A stretch of 64,000 nt of DNA from Saprospiraceae bacterium (GTDB taxonomy: Bacteria > Bacteroidota > Bacteroidia > Chitinophagales > Saprospiraceae). The notes below the pieces were generated by a model. It was given only the letters and a program-made list of their open reading frames with translations. It ran no database searches and was not told the origin of the DNA. Below, one piece after another: positions 8,089 to 17,258 of this stretch. The stretch covers positions 1-64,000 of the forward strand of contig JADKBV010000001.1 in the NCBI GenBank assembly GCA_016714895.1. The letters are read 5' to 3'. The stretch's first letter is position 1. Each line of letters begins with the position of its first letter. The position numbers and the translations under genes were made by a program.

Positions 8089-11000
8089 TTATTTTATCCA
8101 GACACTGCCTTCAAAACCCGCATTTGCTCCTGTACTATTCTGTAAAACAGCTGAAGGATTTCCTCCGAGAATACAGTTTTCAAATAAAATATTTCCCTCA
8201 TTTCGCATCAGAGGTTTAGCCAACGTATTGTTTAATTGATAAAAATATAATTTTGAAAAATGAACGTTATACCCGGCCTTAACTTTTATCATAAAATCAT
8301 GATTTGAAAAACCCGGGGCATTCAGATTTCCTTTGATAACAACGTGTCCGGTTCCTTGATATTCTATTTGTATCGTTTTATTGATTTCCAAAGGTTTAGT
8401 CATGAAAATGGTATCAATGCCTGCAGCAATCTGAATGGTTTCACCGGGAGCCGCGCATTGCACAATAGCCCTGAGACTGTTGGTGCCGGAATCATTTCCA
8501 TTAGTAACCAATAACGAATAATTTTCATCAACCAATCCGTTACAATTGTCGTCAATGCCGTTGCAAACATCCGAAATATTTGGATTTCCCGTAGTATTGT
8601 TTCTCGTCATAACAAATTGTCCTGCTGTACGAACGCTATTGTTAACTGAAAAAACCACCTTTCCCGGTAAGGGTTGATCATATCTGTCTCCATTATCTGC
8701 CACACCTCCCCAGGTGTTTCCTTCTTCGTGTTGCCCTCTCCTATGGTAGGCAAAATAAGATGCCAGACACCCACCTGCAATATTTGTTGCATTTTTAAAA
8801 TGTATCGAATCTAAAATAGTGAAATTTTGATTCGTGCCGTAATTGTTGACGATCCAATAATTATTGGCAAGGGTTACTCCCGGAGGTGGTGCGTTGGGTA
8901 CCTGATTGAGTTTTGTAACGACCAATTCTCCGTTTGGATAGGTGCCACCTGATGGGAAAAACATTGTTAAATCTGCCAGTCCAAAATCTTTTGTACCTCC
9001 TGAATTGACCAATAACCTGTGTGAAAATCCTTTTCCGACAGGCACGCCGACATTTTCTTTTACGGCATTATTCAGTATAGTAATGTGTTTACTGCCAACT
9101 TTGTCATAATCGTTTTGTCCGATAGCATTAAATTGGTAATAAGCCACAAGACTGTTGTCTAACGCCGGATTTTTGACCAAATGCCTCAATTGTCTGATTT
9201 CATCTCGGGACAAAACCCTGTTATACACGGCGACTTCATCAATCCAGCCATTCATATTCCGATCAGACCAACCACGGTAACTACCGATTCTGAATCCCGG
9301 GATGTCCGTGGCAGTAAGATTGATGGTATGTGTCGCCTGGGACTCATTACAGTAAAGGGTTATGCCTGTCGGACTGACGATCATTGCAACAAAATTCCAT
9401 ACATTGGGTGTTACAATCAATCCGCTATCCCACCACCATTGACCTCCCGGCCAGTGATATGCCAGTGAGTTGTTTCCGTTTTTAAAATTCATTCCTGCTG
9501 CATCTGTACCATCACCCATAAAGATAGCAGCATAATCGGGTTGAATACCATTTGGTTTGACCCAGGCGGTGACGGTGATGGTGTTTGTTACACCAAGATT
9601 AGCGTTGGTCACCTGGCCATGCTGGTTGGTTCCTGCTGCTTTTAATGCCTTTCCGGGAATGGTGTCTAGCCCGCATTGATTATTGACAATAATCATATTG
9701 GACAGGGTTTTTGTACTGCTTCCAAAAACATCTGTAACGGTCAGGGTGACATCATAATTTCCGTTTTGTTGATATAAGACCTTAGGGTTTCTTTGGTTTG
9801 AAAAAGAAGGTGTACCTCCCGGGAATGACCATTGCCAGGAAACATTCTGGTCTGAGACCACACTATGATCAACAAAATAGACCGTATCTTTTATACAATA
9901 AACATTTTGTTTATCAGCTGATGGAAAGGCTACCGGCTGACTGGGTGCATAAAAATCAGATTCCCATACCGATCGGTTGGTGGCCGTGCGGAGTTTTTGT
10001 TTTCGGTAATAGGCTTCCATCCTGGTATTATAGGTTTGTGCGGGAAGACCCTGATTAAAAAGGACCCAATCATTCAAATGATCGTCCTTGTAAAAGATTC
10101 CCTGATGGGTACCAACATAAACGCCATGGGCTGATCCTTTTTGTAAAAAAATACTGGTAGGGGAGTGGCCGTTTAATCCTGTGCCACTTATGTTCTGCCA
10201 TGTTTGTCCGCCATTTGATGAATAATAAACAGCATATCCATCTATATTTGAATCATACATCGAAGTCCGCGCAAGCCATACTTTCATAGGATCGTCATGA
10301 TCAACCACTACGTCATAAGGTATCCAGGTATTGCCGTTGATCATTCCGGATGTCGGGGTTATGTTTGTCCAGGTGTATCCTCCGTCATTCGAACGGAATA
10401 CTTGTTTCAGACCCCACCAACTCGGCCAGGTACATGCATAAATTACGTTAGGGTTGGACCAGCATTGAGCTGTGGAACCAATATCTTCTCCGAGATTTGA
10501 TAATTGTTCGAAAGTGTATCCGTTATCGGTTGTTTTCATCATTCGGGTATCACTTCCGGATATCCAATGCGTATAATATCTCGGGTCAATCAATAAATCA
10601 CTGGAAGCTCCGGTGATGTAAGTATTATTTGGTTTGTGCTGAAATGTTCGGGTCAAAGGACTCAATGTTCTGTTTCCTCTCAATTGTTTGATGTCATACT
10701 GGCTGTATGCAATCCGGTCCATGCCCGGATTGACAAAACCCATCGTACCATCGCCGCCGTCAGTACAAATCCATTTATTGATATACACGTCTTCTTCTCT
10801 GAGCATGGTTCCGTTGTGGTAAGCGCCACCCAACATTACATCGCCGTGCCACCATCCTTGTCCATAACCCCAGAAATCTGTTCCTTCAATTCCTACGTTT
10901 CTGCGATGATAATTGGCACCATTGTCTTCAGAATAAAATATTCCGCCATCACAAGCAATCCATATTTCACGGCTTTGTGCATAATAATGAACATCATGAA

Positions 11001-12330
11001 TATCTGCATGGACATAGTTTGGCTTGTAAGAATGGGACCATTTTGATGGACAGGTGAAAGATACACCTCTGTTGCCGGAAACCCAGAGATTTACACCGGC
11101 CAGCAAAACAGTATCCGCATTGGTGGGTGACACAGCAAATCCCATGTCATAATAATATTGACCTCCGTCATCCGTGCCGTCATCACTCCATGCCATAAGG
11201 TTTGGATTGGATAAGGAAGGAGGACCTGCCGGTTGTGGTCCGCAACAACTGAATGTCCAGGTTGCTCCCTGGTCAGCACTTACATAAACACCATATAATC
11301 CACTACCTCCGTTAGCTTCACCGGAACAGTGAGCAAAAACATAATTGGGAGCTGCAGGAGATACAGACAGCTCTGTTCTTTCCTGATGACCACCGGACGG
11401 TGGCACAGGCCAACCACTGCCTGTTTGGACAAAACTGCTTCCTCCGTTAGTTGATTTAAAAAACTGAGTGGCTGTCCCGCTTTTTCTTACTGCATAAATG
11501 ACATTGGTATTGGTTGAATGGATTTCAACTTCAAGAAAATCTCCGGAAGTTACGTTTGTCCAGGTGCTTCCGCCATTTGTCGTGCGAAACAAACCATTGT
11601 CGGTACAGGCAAAAAGGACAGAAGAATTTCCTGGCAACATACGTATATCTCTGACAGACAAACTTAAAGCCTGAAAGGTACCATTTCCTGTCGGCAAAAA
11701 AGTAGTGCCTCCGTTGGTGGATTTGTATATTGAATTTTGCAAAGAGGCGTAAATGACATTTTCATTGGCATGGTCTATTTCAATTGCGTAAACCGTAGAC
11801 TGAAGCATGTTTTTGGTGAGCAGAGACCAGGTAAGTCCATGATCCACAGATTTCCATAATCCCGCAGTAGCAGTTCCGGCATACAAAACATCCGGATTGC
11901 TGACAGATTGTTCGACGGTGTAAACATGGGCGGAACCGGGCGCATAACTCCTGCCGGCTGCACTATGATCCCAATCGATCGGCCCGATACATTCCCAGTT
12001 TCCGTTGGTTCTGGAGGTCTTAAGGTTTTTTATTTTTTGCGTGTATACGCGGTTTTCTTCCTCAGTACGATCGTTTTGGCGCACAATAGAGCGGATCCAA
12101 CGTTTAAAATACTGAGTATCTCCGTTTTTTACAAACTCGTTTGATTTGTAATAATCATCATACAGTAATTTGACTTTGCCCGGGTCAGCATCCTTTTTAT
12201 ACATTTCATTGACCCAATCCGGTCGGGTAGGGTCGGTAGCTTCATACCTCAACTGAAATTGTGAAAAAGAAGGTTGGACATTAAAAACCAAACACCATAA
12301 AATTAAAGAGTAGTAAATGAAAAAACGCAT
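8089..12330 (-). CDS. Giant secreted multidomain protein (sortilin/BNR-like repeats, PKD, LamG, MopE-like motif, C-terminal beta-helix module)
   Basis: 1413 aa with a signal peptide (about residues 1-23, ending PSFSQ). Residues about 110-790 hold VPS10/BNR-type beta-propeller repeats such as LYAGTATAGLWKSVDHGLTW and GLFRTTNGGSTWTNV. A PKD domain follows at about 800-885 (WQWSFPGGTP, YDVTLTVTD), then a LamG/concanavalin-like domain at about 905-1065 (TVTAWVKP, NGWIDEVAVYNRVLSRDEI). A MopE-like metal-binding motif lies near 1260 (CNGIDDNCNGLVDE). The last roughly 135 residues (from NSLRAIVQCA) match the C-termini of the two M36 proteases at 48937 and 51781. It is probably an exported surface or extracellular protein; I saw no classic type IX sorting domain at its end. 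TACATTTG at 12347-12354 may be its -7 element. Confidence 0.85.
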   Translation of the reverse strand: MRFFIYYSLILWCLVFNVQPSFSQFQLRYEATDPTRPDWVNEMYKKDADPGKVKLLYDDYYKSNEFVKNGDTQYFKRWIRSIVRQNDRTEEENRVYTQKIKNLKTSRTNGNWECIGPIDWDHSAAGRSYAPGSAHVYTVEQSVSNPDVLYAGTATAGLWKSVDHGLTWSLLTKNMLQSTVYAIEIDHANENVIYASLQNSIYKSTNGGTTFLPTGNGTFQALSLSVRDIRMLPGNSSVLFACTDNGLFRTTNGGSTWTNVTSGDFLEVEIHSTNTNVIYAVRKSGTATQFFKSTNGGSSFVQTGSGWPVPPSGGHQERTELSVSPAAPNYVFAHCSGEANGGSGLYGVYVSADQGATWTFSCCGPQPAGPPSLSNPNLMAWSDDGTDDGGQYYYDMGFAVSPTNADTVLLAGVNLWVSGNRGVSFTCPSKWSHSYKPNYVHADIHDVHYYAQSREIWIACDGGIFYSEDNGANYHRRNVGIEGTDFWGYGQGWWHGDVMLGGAYHNGTMLREEDVYINKWICTDGGDGTMGFVNPGMDRIAYSQYDIKQLRGNRTLSPLTRTFQHKPNNTYITGASSDLLIDPRYYTHWISGSDTRMMKTTDNGYTFEQLSNLGEDIGSTAQCWSNPNVIYACTWPSWWGLKQVFRSNDGGYTWTNITPTSGMINGNTWIPYDVVVDHDDPMKVWLARTSMYDSNIDGYAVYYSSNGGQTWQNISGTGLNGHSPTSIFLQKGSAHGVYVGTHQGIFYKDDHLNDWVLFNQGLPAQTYNTRMEAYYRKQKLRTATNRSVWESDFYAPSQPVAFPSADKQNVYCIKDTVYFVDHSVVSDQNVSWQWSFPGGTPSFSNQRNPKVLYQQNGNYDVTLTVTDVFGSSTKTLSNMIIVNNQCGLDTIPGKALKAAGTNQHGQVTNANLGVTNTITVTAWVKPNGIQPDYAAIFMGDGTDAAGMNFKNGNNSLAYHWPGGQWWWDSGLIVTPNVWNFVAMIVSPTGITLYCNESQATHTINLTATDIPGFRIGSYRGWSDRNMNGWIDEVAVYNRVLSRDEIRQLRHLVKNPALDNSLVAYYQFNAIGQNDYDKVGSKHITILNNAVKENVGVPVGKGFSHRLLVNSGGTKDFGLADLTMFFPSGGTYPNGELVVTKLNQVPNAPPPGVTLANNYWIVNNYGTNQNFTILDSIHFKNATNIAGGCLASYFAYHRRGQHEEGNTWGGVADNGDRYDQPLPGKVVFSVNNSVRTAGQFVMTRNNTTGNPNISDVCNGIDDNCNGLVDENYSLLVTNGNDSGTNSLRAIVQCAAPGETIQIAAGIDTIFMTKPLEINKTIQIEYQGTGHVVIKGNLNAPGFSNHDFMIKVKAGYNVHFSKLYFYQLNNTLAKPLMRNEGNILFENCILGGNPSAVLQNSTGANAGFEGSVWIK

Positions 12331-12400
12331 ACATATTAATTTAATGCAAATGTAAAAACCTTAATGTATTTTTGTTATAACATCGGTGTGTATATTTAAA

Positions 12401-12440
12401 AAAAAACACCTGTTTCGAAAAAACGAAACAGGTGTTTTTT
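12401..12440. terminator. Bidirectional terminator after the isc operon
   Basis: Perfect hairpin: ACACCTGTTTCG and CGAAACAGGTGT around an A6 loop, with A-runs before and T-runs after. It terminates the minus-strand isc operon, just upstream of the giant secreted protein gene. Confidence 0.85.
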
Positions 12441-12461
12441 TATGTCTGCAAAATAATTGTG

Positions 12462-12788
12462 TCAAACTGCAAAACTCTCGCCGCATCCACAGGTTCTGGC
12501 AGCATTCGGATTATTAAAATAAAACCCTTTGCCATTGAGTCCTCCGGAAAATTCTAAGGTAGTGTTGCACAAATACAAAAAACTTTTGAGATCTGTCACT
12601 ACTTTAACACCATTGTCATCAAACACCTGATCATTAGGTCTTGCTTCATTGTCAAAATCCATTTGATAACTCAACCCTGAACAACCGCCGCTGGTTACAC
12701 TGACGCGTACGAAATAGTCATCCGTAAGATGTTGATCCTGAATGATTTCAGTTATCTTCGTTTTTGCACTATCCGCTACAAACAACAT
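12462..12788 (-). CDS. iscA: A-type iron-sulfur carrier (HesB/IscA family)
   Basis: 108 aa. It receives Fe-S clusters from IscU and passes them to target enzymes. The three conserved cysteines are present: C36 in SGGCSGLSY, and C100 and C102 in TCGCGESF. It is the last gene of the iscS-iscU-iscA operon, 43 nt after iscU, and is followed by a strong terminator. The exact family member (IscA, ErpA or SufA type) cannot be settled from sequence alone; the neighbours favour the scaffold-linked role. Confidence 0.92.
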   Translation of the reverse strand: MLFVADSAKTKITEIIQDQHLTDDYFVRVSVTSGGCSGLSYQMDFDNEARPNDQVFDDNGVKVVTDLKSFLYLCNTTLEFSGGLNGKGFYFNNPNAARTCGCGESFAV

Positions 12789-12831
12789 ATATATTATTAT
12801 TTAAAAAAAAATCGATGATTCAAATAAACGA

Positions 12832-13227
12832 TCAGGCAGTTACCATTTCGTTTTTCTTTTTGTAATCAGCAATGGCACTTTTGATTGCATCTTCTGCCAA
12901 TACGGAACAATGGATTTTTACCGGAGGAAGAGCTAATTCTTCAACGATTTCCATATTGTCAATTGTCAAAGCCTCATCGATAGATTTACCTTTCAACCAC
13001 TCTGTCGCCAGAGAAGAAGAAGCAATCGCTGATCCGCAACCGAAGGTTTTGAATTTTGCATCTACGATGGTTTGAGAGGTTTCATCTACTTCGATTTGTA
13101 ATCTCATGACGTCACCACATTCCGGAGCGCCTACAAGTCCGGTACCTACATTTTTTTTACTTTTATCAAGTGTTCCAACATTTTTTGGATTTTTAAAATG
13201 ATCCAACACTTTTTCTGAATATGCCAT
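12832..13227 (-). CDS. iscU: Iron-sulfur cluster scaffold protein IscU
   Basis: 131 aa. It is the scaffold on which IscS sulfur and iron are assembled into [2Fe-2S] clusters. It has C37 with D39 in PECGDV, C64 in FGCGSA, and H106-C107 in VKIHCSVL, the full IscU ligand set, plus the LPPVK HscA-recognition motif. The start MAYSEKVLDHFKNPKNVG is typical. It lies 45 nt downstream of iscS. No hscA or hscB follows here. Confidence 0.96.
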   Translation of the reverse strand: MAYSEKVLDHFKNPKNVGTLDKSKKNVGTGLVGAPECGDVMRLQIEVDETSQTIVDAKFKTFGCGSAIASSSLATEWLKGKSIDEALTIDNMEIVEELALPPVKIHCSVLAEDAIKSAIADYKKKNEMVTA

Positions 13228-13272
13228 AATATGTATGTTTTATATTGATTGTTAATTTAATTATATAAATAT

Positions 13273-14496
13273 TTAATGTTCTGCCCATTCTACAGTGGAC
13301 AAATCTATGCCTTCTTTATACATTTCCCAAATAGGACTCAAATCTCTCATGTGATTGACACCCGCAGTTACTAATTTTAAGGCATCGTCAATATCTTCTT
13401 CTTTGGTAAATCTTCCCAAACTGAACCTGATAGAAGAATGTGCCAGATCGTCTCCCAAACCTAAAGCTACCAAAACATAAGAAGGCTCCAGGGAAGCAGA
13501 TGTACAGGCGGAACCTGACGATACGGCAATATTTTGGTTAAAAGTCATCATCAGACCTTCTCCTTCAACATGTTTAAATGAAATGTTGGTCACGTGAGGC
13601 ATTCTGTTTTCAGTATTACCATTGACGTATACTTCTTCCAGATTATCCTGAAATCCTTTTTCAAGTTTGTCTCTCAATGCACTCAATCTGGCAGCATCCT
13701 GAGCCATTTCTGCTTTGGCGATTTCAGCAGCTTTACCAAAACCAACGATACCGGGAACATTTAATGTTCCTGAACGCATTCCTCTTTCGTGTCCGCCACC
13801 GTCAAGCTGAGCGGTAACTTTAACTCTTGGGTTTTTACGATTGACAAATAAAGCTCCTACACCCTTAGGACCGTACATTTTATGCGATGTAAATGCCATG
13901 ATATGTACACCAACTTCTTTCGGATGTACCGGTATTTTACCTACTGCCTGCGTGGCATCGCTCATAAAAAGAATGCCGTGTTTTTTGCAGATATCTCCGA
14001 TTTCTTTCATTGGCTGGATAACACCAGTCTCATTGTTGGCCCACATTACAGAAATAAGTATCGTTTTGTCCGTGATGGCAGCTTCCAATACTTCCAGGTC
14101 AACCAAACCGTCATTTTTAACTGGTACGTACGTCACCTCGCCACCAAGTTTTTCAACTTTTTTGCAAGCGTCAAGTACTGCTTTATGTTCTGTCGTTAAT
14201 GTAATGATATGGTTTCCTTTAGATGCATACATCTCAAAAACCCCCTTAATACCAAGGTTGTCTGATTCAGTTGCTCCTGATGTAAAAATGATTTCTTTTG
14301 GATCAGCATCAATCAGACCGGCTATTTGTTCTCTGGCGTATTCGACAGCTTCTTCTGCCTGCCATCCGAATGGATGACTTCTGCTGGCAGCATTTCCGGG
14401 TATTTCATAAAAATAGGGCAACATGGTTTCAACGACCCTTGGATCTGTGGGAGTGGTCGAATTATTGTCCAGGTATATTAATCTGTTGGTACTCAT
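13273..14496 (-). CDS. iscS: Cysteine desulfurase IscS
   Basis: 407 aa PLP enzyme that takes sulfur from cysteine for Fe-S clusters and tRNA thiolation. YLDNNSTTPTDPRV opens it. K206 in TSHKMYGPKGVG binds PLP, and C331 in SSGSACTSAS is the catalytic persulfide Cys on the mobile loop (the class I, IscS-type loop). First gene of the isc operon. No iscR-like regulator is visible next to it. Confidence 0.96.
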   Translation of the reverse strand: MSTNRLIYLDNNSTTPTDPRVVETMLPYFYEIPGNAASRSHPFGWQAEEAVEYAREQIAGLIDADPKEIIFTSGATESDNLGIKGVFEMYASKGNHIITLTTEHKAVLDACKKVEKLGGEVTYVPVKNDGLVDLEVLEAAITDKTILISVMWANNETGVIQPMKEIGDICKKHGILFMSDATQAVGKIPVHPKEVGVHIMAFTSHKMYGPKGVGALFVNRKNPRVKVTAQLDGGGHERGMRSGTLNVPGIVGFGKAAEIAKAEMAQDAARLSALRDKLEKGFQDNLEEVYVNGNTENRMPHVTNISFKHVEGEGLMMTFNQNIAVSSGSACTSASLEPSYVLVALGLGDDLAHSSIRFSLGRFTKEEDIDDALKLVTAGVNHMRDLSPIWEMYKEGIDLSTVEWAEH

Positions 14497-14534
14497 TTAT
14501 GCTAAAGATTTGTTATTTAAAATTAATCTAAATA

Positions 14535-14567
14535 CAAAGGTACAAACATTTTGTTTAATGAATCAAG
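14535..14567 (-). promoter_or_regulatory. Bacteroidota-type promoter of the isc operon
   Basis: TACCTTTG on the minus strand (14535-14542) matches TAnnTTTG. CTTG (14564-14567) lies 21 nt upstream as a partial -33 element. iscS starts about 40 nt downstream. Confidence 0.55.
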
Positions 14568-14911
14568 TAAAAAGATTGAAAATTTCTTTATTTGCTTAAG
14601 ATTAACACCTTATTGGTCGTTTTTAGAACCTGAAAGATCTCATTTCATATCAACCACCGTTGATGTTTAATTTGTAAGATTTGTTGGTAACTGAACCAAA
14701 GACACATTATAGGTTATCAGTGAACCCACTTTAACCTTAAACACATTTTATTGTCTGACCGACAAAGTGTAGACACCTCAATTGATGTTGATTTGTTGAG
14801 ATCCACCTTAGGTTAGGAAAACGCCTGCTTTAATATAAACAAATTATATTTGTTCAGTGACAAAATAATGGTTTACCAACCTCAGCCTCAATCTCAACCT
14901 TAGCCTTATAT
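14568..14911. other. Intergenic region between the isc promoter and the nucleotidase gene
   Basis: No gene, RNA or convincing hairpin seen. Near 14880-14910 there is a short run of repeated CTCAGCC/CTCAACC-like units of no obvious role. Confidence 0.3.
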
Positions 14912-15832
14912 TCAGCCCACATACATATTATTACATATCATACATTTGCCTTTTCGGTTGCGTTCAAATAAAACATCGACCCTGCCTAATATAATACCGG
15001 CCCAGCCTACCTGGGTAATGGCAACAGGTTTTCCGCTTTTGTTTTTGGCTTGTACAGGTTCATTCAAAAAGGTATGTGTATGCCCGCCAATGATGAGGTC
15101 GATTCCGTTGGTTTCGGCAGCCAAAATGGTATCAGAAACTTTGTTTTCATTGTACTTATAACCGAGGTGCGATAAACAGATGACAAAGTCACATTTTTCT
15201 TCATTTTTAAGTTTAAAGGCGATTTCTTCGGCTTTTTTGATCGGATCCAGGTATATCATGTCCTGACATAATGTTTTCGGGATGAGTCCGTCAGGATCGA
15301 TCCCCAAACCAAATACACCGATACGGATTCCGGATTTTGTAAATACCTGATATTCTTTTATTTTTCCATTAAGTAAGGTGTCTTTTACATTATAATTGGC
15401 ATTTAAGAATGAAAAATTGGCATGCGGCATTTGTTTAACCAATCCTTCAATTCCTGAATCAAAATCATGATTTCCTAGCGTAGCGGCATCATAACCCATG
15501 GCAGACATAAGTTTCATCTCCACTTCGCCCTGATAAAAGTTGAAATAAGGTGTACCCTGAAATATATCTCCCGCATCCAGCAAAAGTACATTTTTTTCCT
15601 GCTCACGGATTTTTTTAATCAAAGTTGCTCTTTTAGCAGCACCTCCGAGCCCCTGATTTCTCGAGCCATCCATAGGAAAAGGATCGACCCGGCTATGCAC
15701 ATCATTGGTATGTAAAATCGTTATTTTGACCATTTCAGGTTGCCCTGCCAAAGCCAGTAAGTCAAGCCCTCCTGATGATAAAAAGGTAGCGGACAAACCT
15801 GCCTGTCTGATAAATGTTCTTCTGCTGATCAT
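14912..15832 (-). CDS. Metallophosphatase, 5'-nucleotidase/UshA N-terminal domain, Tat-exported
   Basis: 306 aa. The N-terminus SRRTFIRQAG is a twin-arginine signal, which suggests export after folding with bound metals. Metallophosphatase motifs appear in order: ILHTNDVHSR, LLLDAGDIFQGTP, LGNHDFDSG and IGGHTHTF. This matches the catalytic half of UshA-type 5'-nucleotidases, which remove phosphate from nucleotides in the periplasm. The C-terminal substrate-specificity domain is missing here; it is encoded by the gene just upstream (15843-16595), 10 nt away in the same operon. The two products probably act together. The exact substrate is not known. Confidence 0.88.
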   Translation of the reverse strand: MISRRTFIRQAGLSATFLSSGGLDLLALAGQPEMVKITILHTNDVHSRVDPFPMDGSRNQGLGGAAKRATLIKKIREQEKNVLLLDAGDIFQGTPYFNFYQGEVEMKLMSAMGYDAATLGNHDFDSGIEGLVKQMPHANFSFLNANYNVKDTLLNGKIKEYQVFTKSGIRIGVFGLGIDPDGLIPKTLCQDMIYLDPIKKAEEIAFKLKNEEKCDFVICLSHLGYKYNENKVSDTILAAETNGIDLIIGGHTHTFLNEPVQAKNKSGKPVAITQVGWAGIILGRVDVLFERNRKGKCMICNNMYVG

Positions 15833-15842
15833 GTTTTTTTAT

Positions 15843-16595
15843 TTATTCTCCGGATAATAAAATTCTTTTTGATGGGTCTGCCGACAAAGGTAGGCCCATA
15901 GAGGTCTGTCTCTTGATATAATTTATCAGGATATCGCGAACATATTTCTGACTTTCCCATTTTGGGCAGTCGCGCCTAAAATCCATATTATCGCCACCGT
16001 TGGCTACATAGTCGGGAATGGCCGCCATGTATTCTTTTGCCGGGTCCAAAGGTTTTCCGTGTATCGTGACATCGGCTGCTTTGCCAAATTCAACTCTGAA
16101 CTGAACTGATTTGCTGATTGGCCATCCGTTTGATTCGGCAATTTTATCAAAAAGTTGCTGAACCTTGTCGCCTTTCATCGTAAGTACAAACATGGTATTG
16201 TCAAAAGGCATCAATTCATAAACATTCCCTACAGTGACATTGCCGGCAGCAAAACTATTGACTCTGACGCCACCATAGTTTTGAATCGCAAAATCCACTT
16301 TGACTCCCTGCATATGGTTCATTTCATCATAAAGAGCATCGGCAAACCAATTGGTCAAAGTAGAATTTGGTTTTCCTTTGGTCATCTCTGTGGTATTTTG
16401 ACCGATCACCTCATTCATTGTAAGATCCAGTTTTTCTTTATAGGGAGCGATCATATCAGAAATAGCCACATCATTGGTGTATGACCCTTTTTCAATCCGG
16501 TAATTTCGCGAGGTGACATCAGCCAGATAATTTTTTTTCGCACAACTTCCAAATAAAAATACAAAGGTTGTGAAGTATAGGATTTTAAAATTCAT
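15843..16595 (-). CDS. 5'-nucleotidase C-terminal domain lipoprotein
   Basis: 250 aa from the ATG at 16595, chosen because it gives a clean lipoprotein signal (MNFKILYFTTFVFLFGSCAK); the longer frame adds a Lys-rich leader. The mature part is a 5_nucleotid_C domain: MTKGKPNSTLTNWFADAL, DFAIQNYGGVRV, GNVTVGNVYELMPFDNT, YVANGGDNM. In UshA this domain binds the nucleotide base. Here it stands alone and is anchored by lipid, next to the Tat-exported catalytic domain. It lies 10 nt after the 16606-17115 gene, so the three likely form an operon. Confidence 0.85.
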   Translation of the reverse strand: MNFKILYFTTFVFLFGSCAKKNYLADVTSRNYRIEKGSYTNDVAISDMIAPYKEKLDLTMNEVIGQNTTEMTKGKPNSTLTNWFADALYDEMNHMQGVKVDFAIQNYGGVRVNSFAAGNVTVGNVYELMPFDNTMFVLTMKGDKVQQLFDKIAESNGWPISKSVQFRVEFGKAADVTIHGKPLDPAKEYMAAIPDYVANGGDNMDFRRDCPKWESQKYVRDILINYIKRQTSMGLPLSADPSKRILLSGE

Positions 16596-16605
16596 GTTAT
16601 TTTTT

Positions 16606-17115
16606 TTACGAAAGTAATACTTCTGTTTCTTTTTTAATGGCAAGTTTTGCATAATCCAAAGGACTCGGATTCAAACTGTTGATACGTGCATACAAATTTC
16701 GGACAAATTCGTTGTTTTCCTGTCCTTCCGTTTCACTGATGATTTTTTGCCATTGATCTTTGGTCAGTTTGATGATTTTCCAAAGATTTTCAGAAACATA
16801 AATCTGTTGGGTCAGGTTGTGTTCAAATTCCTGTTGGATGGCAATCATCAGTGAACTTCTCAATTCCACTCCTGACATGTCGTGGTGATTGATCCTGTAA
16901 AGCAAGGTGTCAATAGAAATTCTTTCACAAAATAAAGCCAGTCTTTCATAAGCCTGAAGTTTTAATGGAAGAACCTGGTCAGTTTTTTGTTTTTGATTTT
17001 CGAGCGCAGCCATTTGCCATTGGTACTTCATAAAGGTTTTAAACAAATAATACACGGTAAAAAATACTACCAGTGCCGGAACGGTACTTTTAACTAAATC
17101 AATGAAAATGTCCAT
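16606..17115 (-). CDS. Membrane-anchored hypothetical protein (DUF7935-like)
   Basis: 169 aa from the ATG at 17115; a longer reading from a TTG at 17133 is less likely. One N-terminal membrane helix (VPALVVFFTVYYLF) is followed by a cytoplasmic helical part with LPLKLQAYERLALFCERIS, QQEFEHNLTQQIYVS and LWKIIKLTKDQ. The pattern matches a small Bacteroidota-restricted family with no known role. Its gene leads the probable operon with the two nucleotidase halves, which is a weak hint of a shared envelope role. Confidence 0.75.
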   Translation of the reverse strand: MDIFIDLVKSTVPALVVFFTVYYLFKTFMKYQWQMAALENQKQKTDQVLPLKLQAYERLALFCERISIDTLLYRINHHDMSGVELRSSLMIAIQQEFEHNLTQQIYVSENLWKIIKLTKDQWQKIISETEGQENNEFVRNLYARINSLNPSPLDYAKLAIKKETEVLLS

Positions 17116-17229
17116 GTTTGTTTTATTGGTCAAAAATTTATTGTGGTTTTTTGAGAACTATAATGTTTCAAAAATCGTTTAAAGTTTCAAATATTCAACT
17201 TTAATTGGATTTGACAAAATGAATTCTGT

Positions 17230-17237
17230 TATTTTTG
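17230..17237 (+). promoter_or_regulatory. -7 promoter element for the second A-type carrier and ruvB
   Basis: TATTTTTG fits TAnnTTTG, 21 nt upstream of the ATG at 17259. ATTG at 17204-17207 (22 nt spacer) is a possible -33 element. Confidence 0.45.
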
Positions 17238-17258
17238 TATTAAAATTGTAATCATCAA

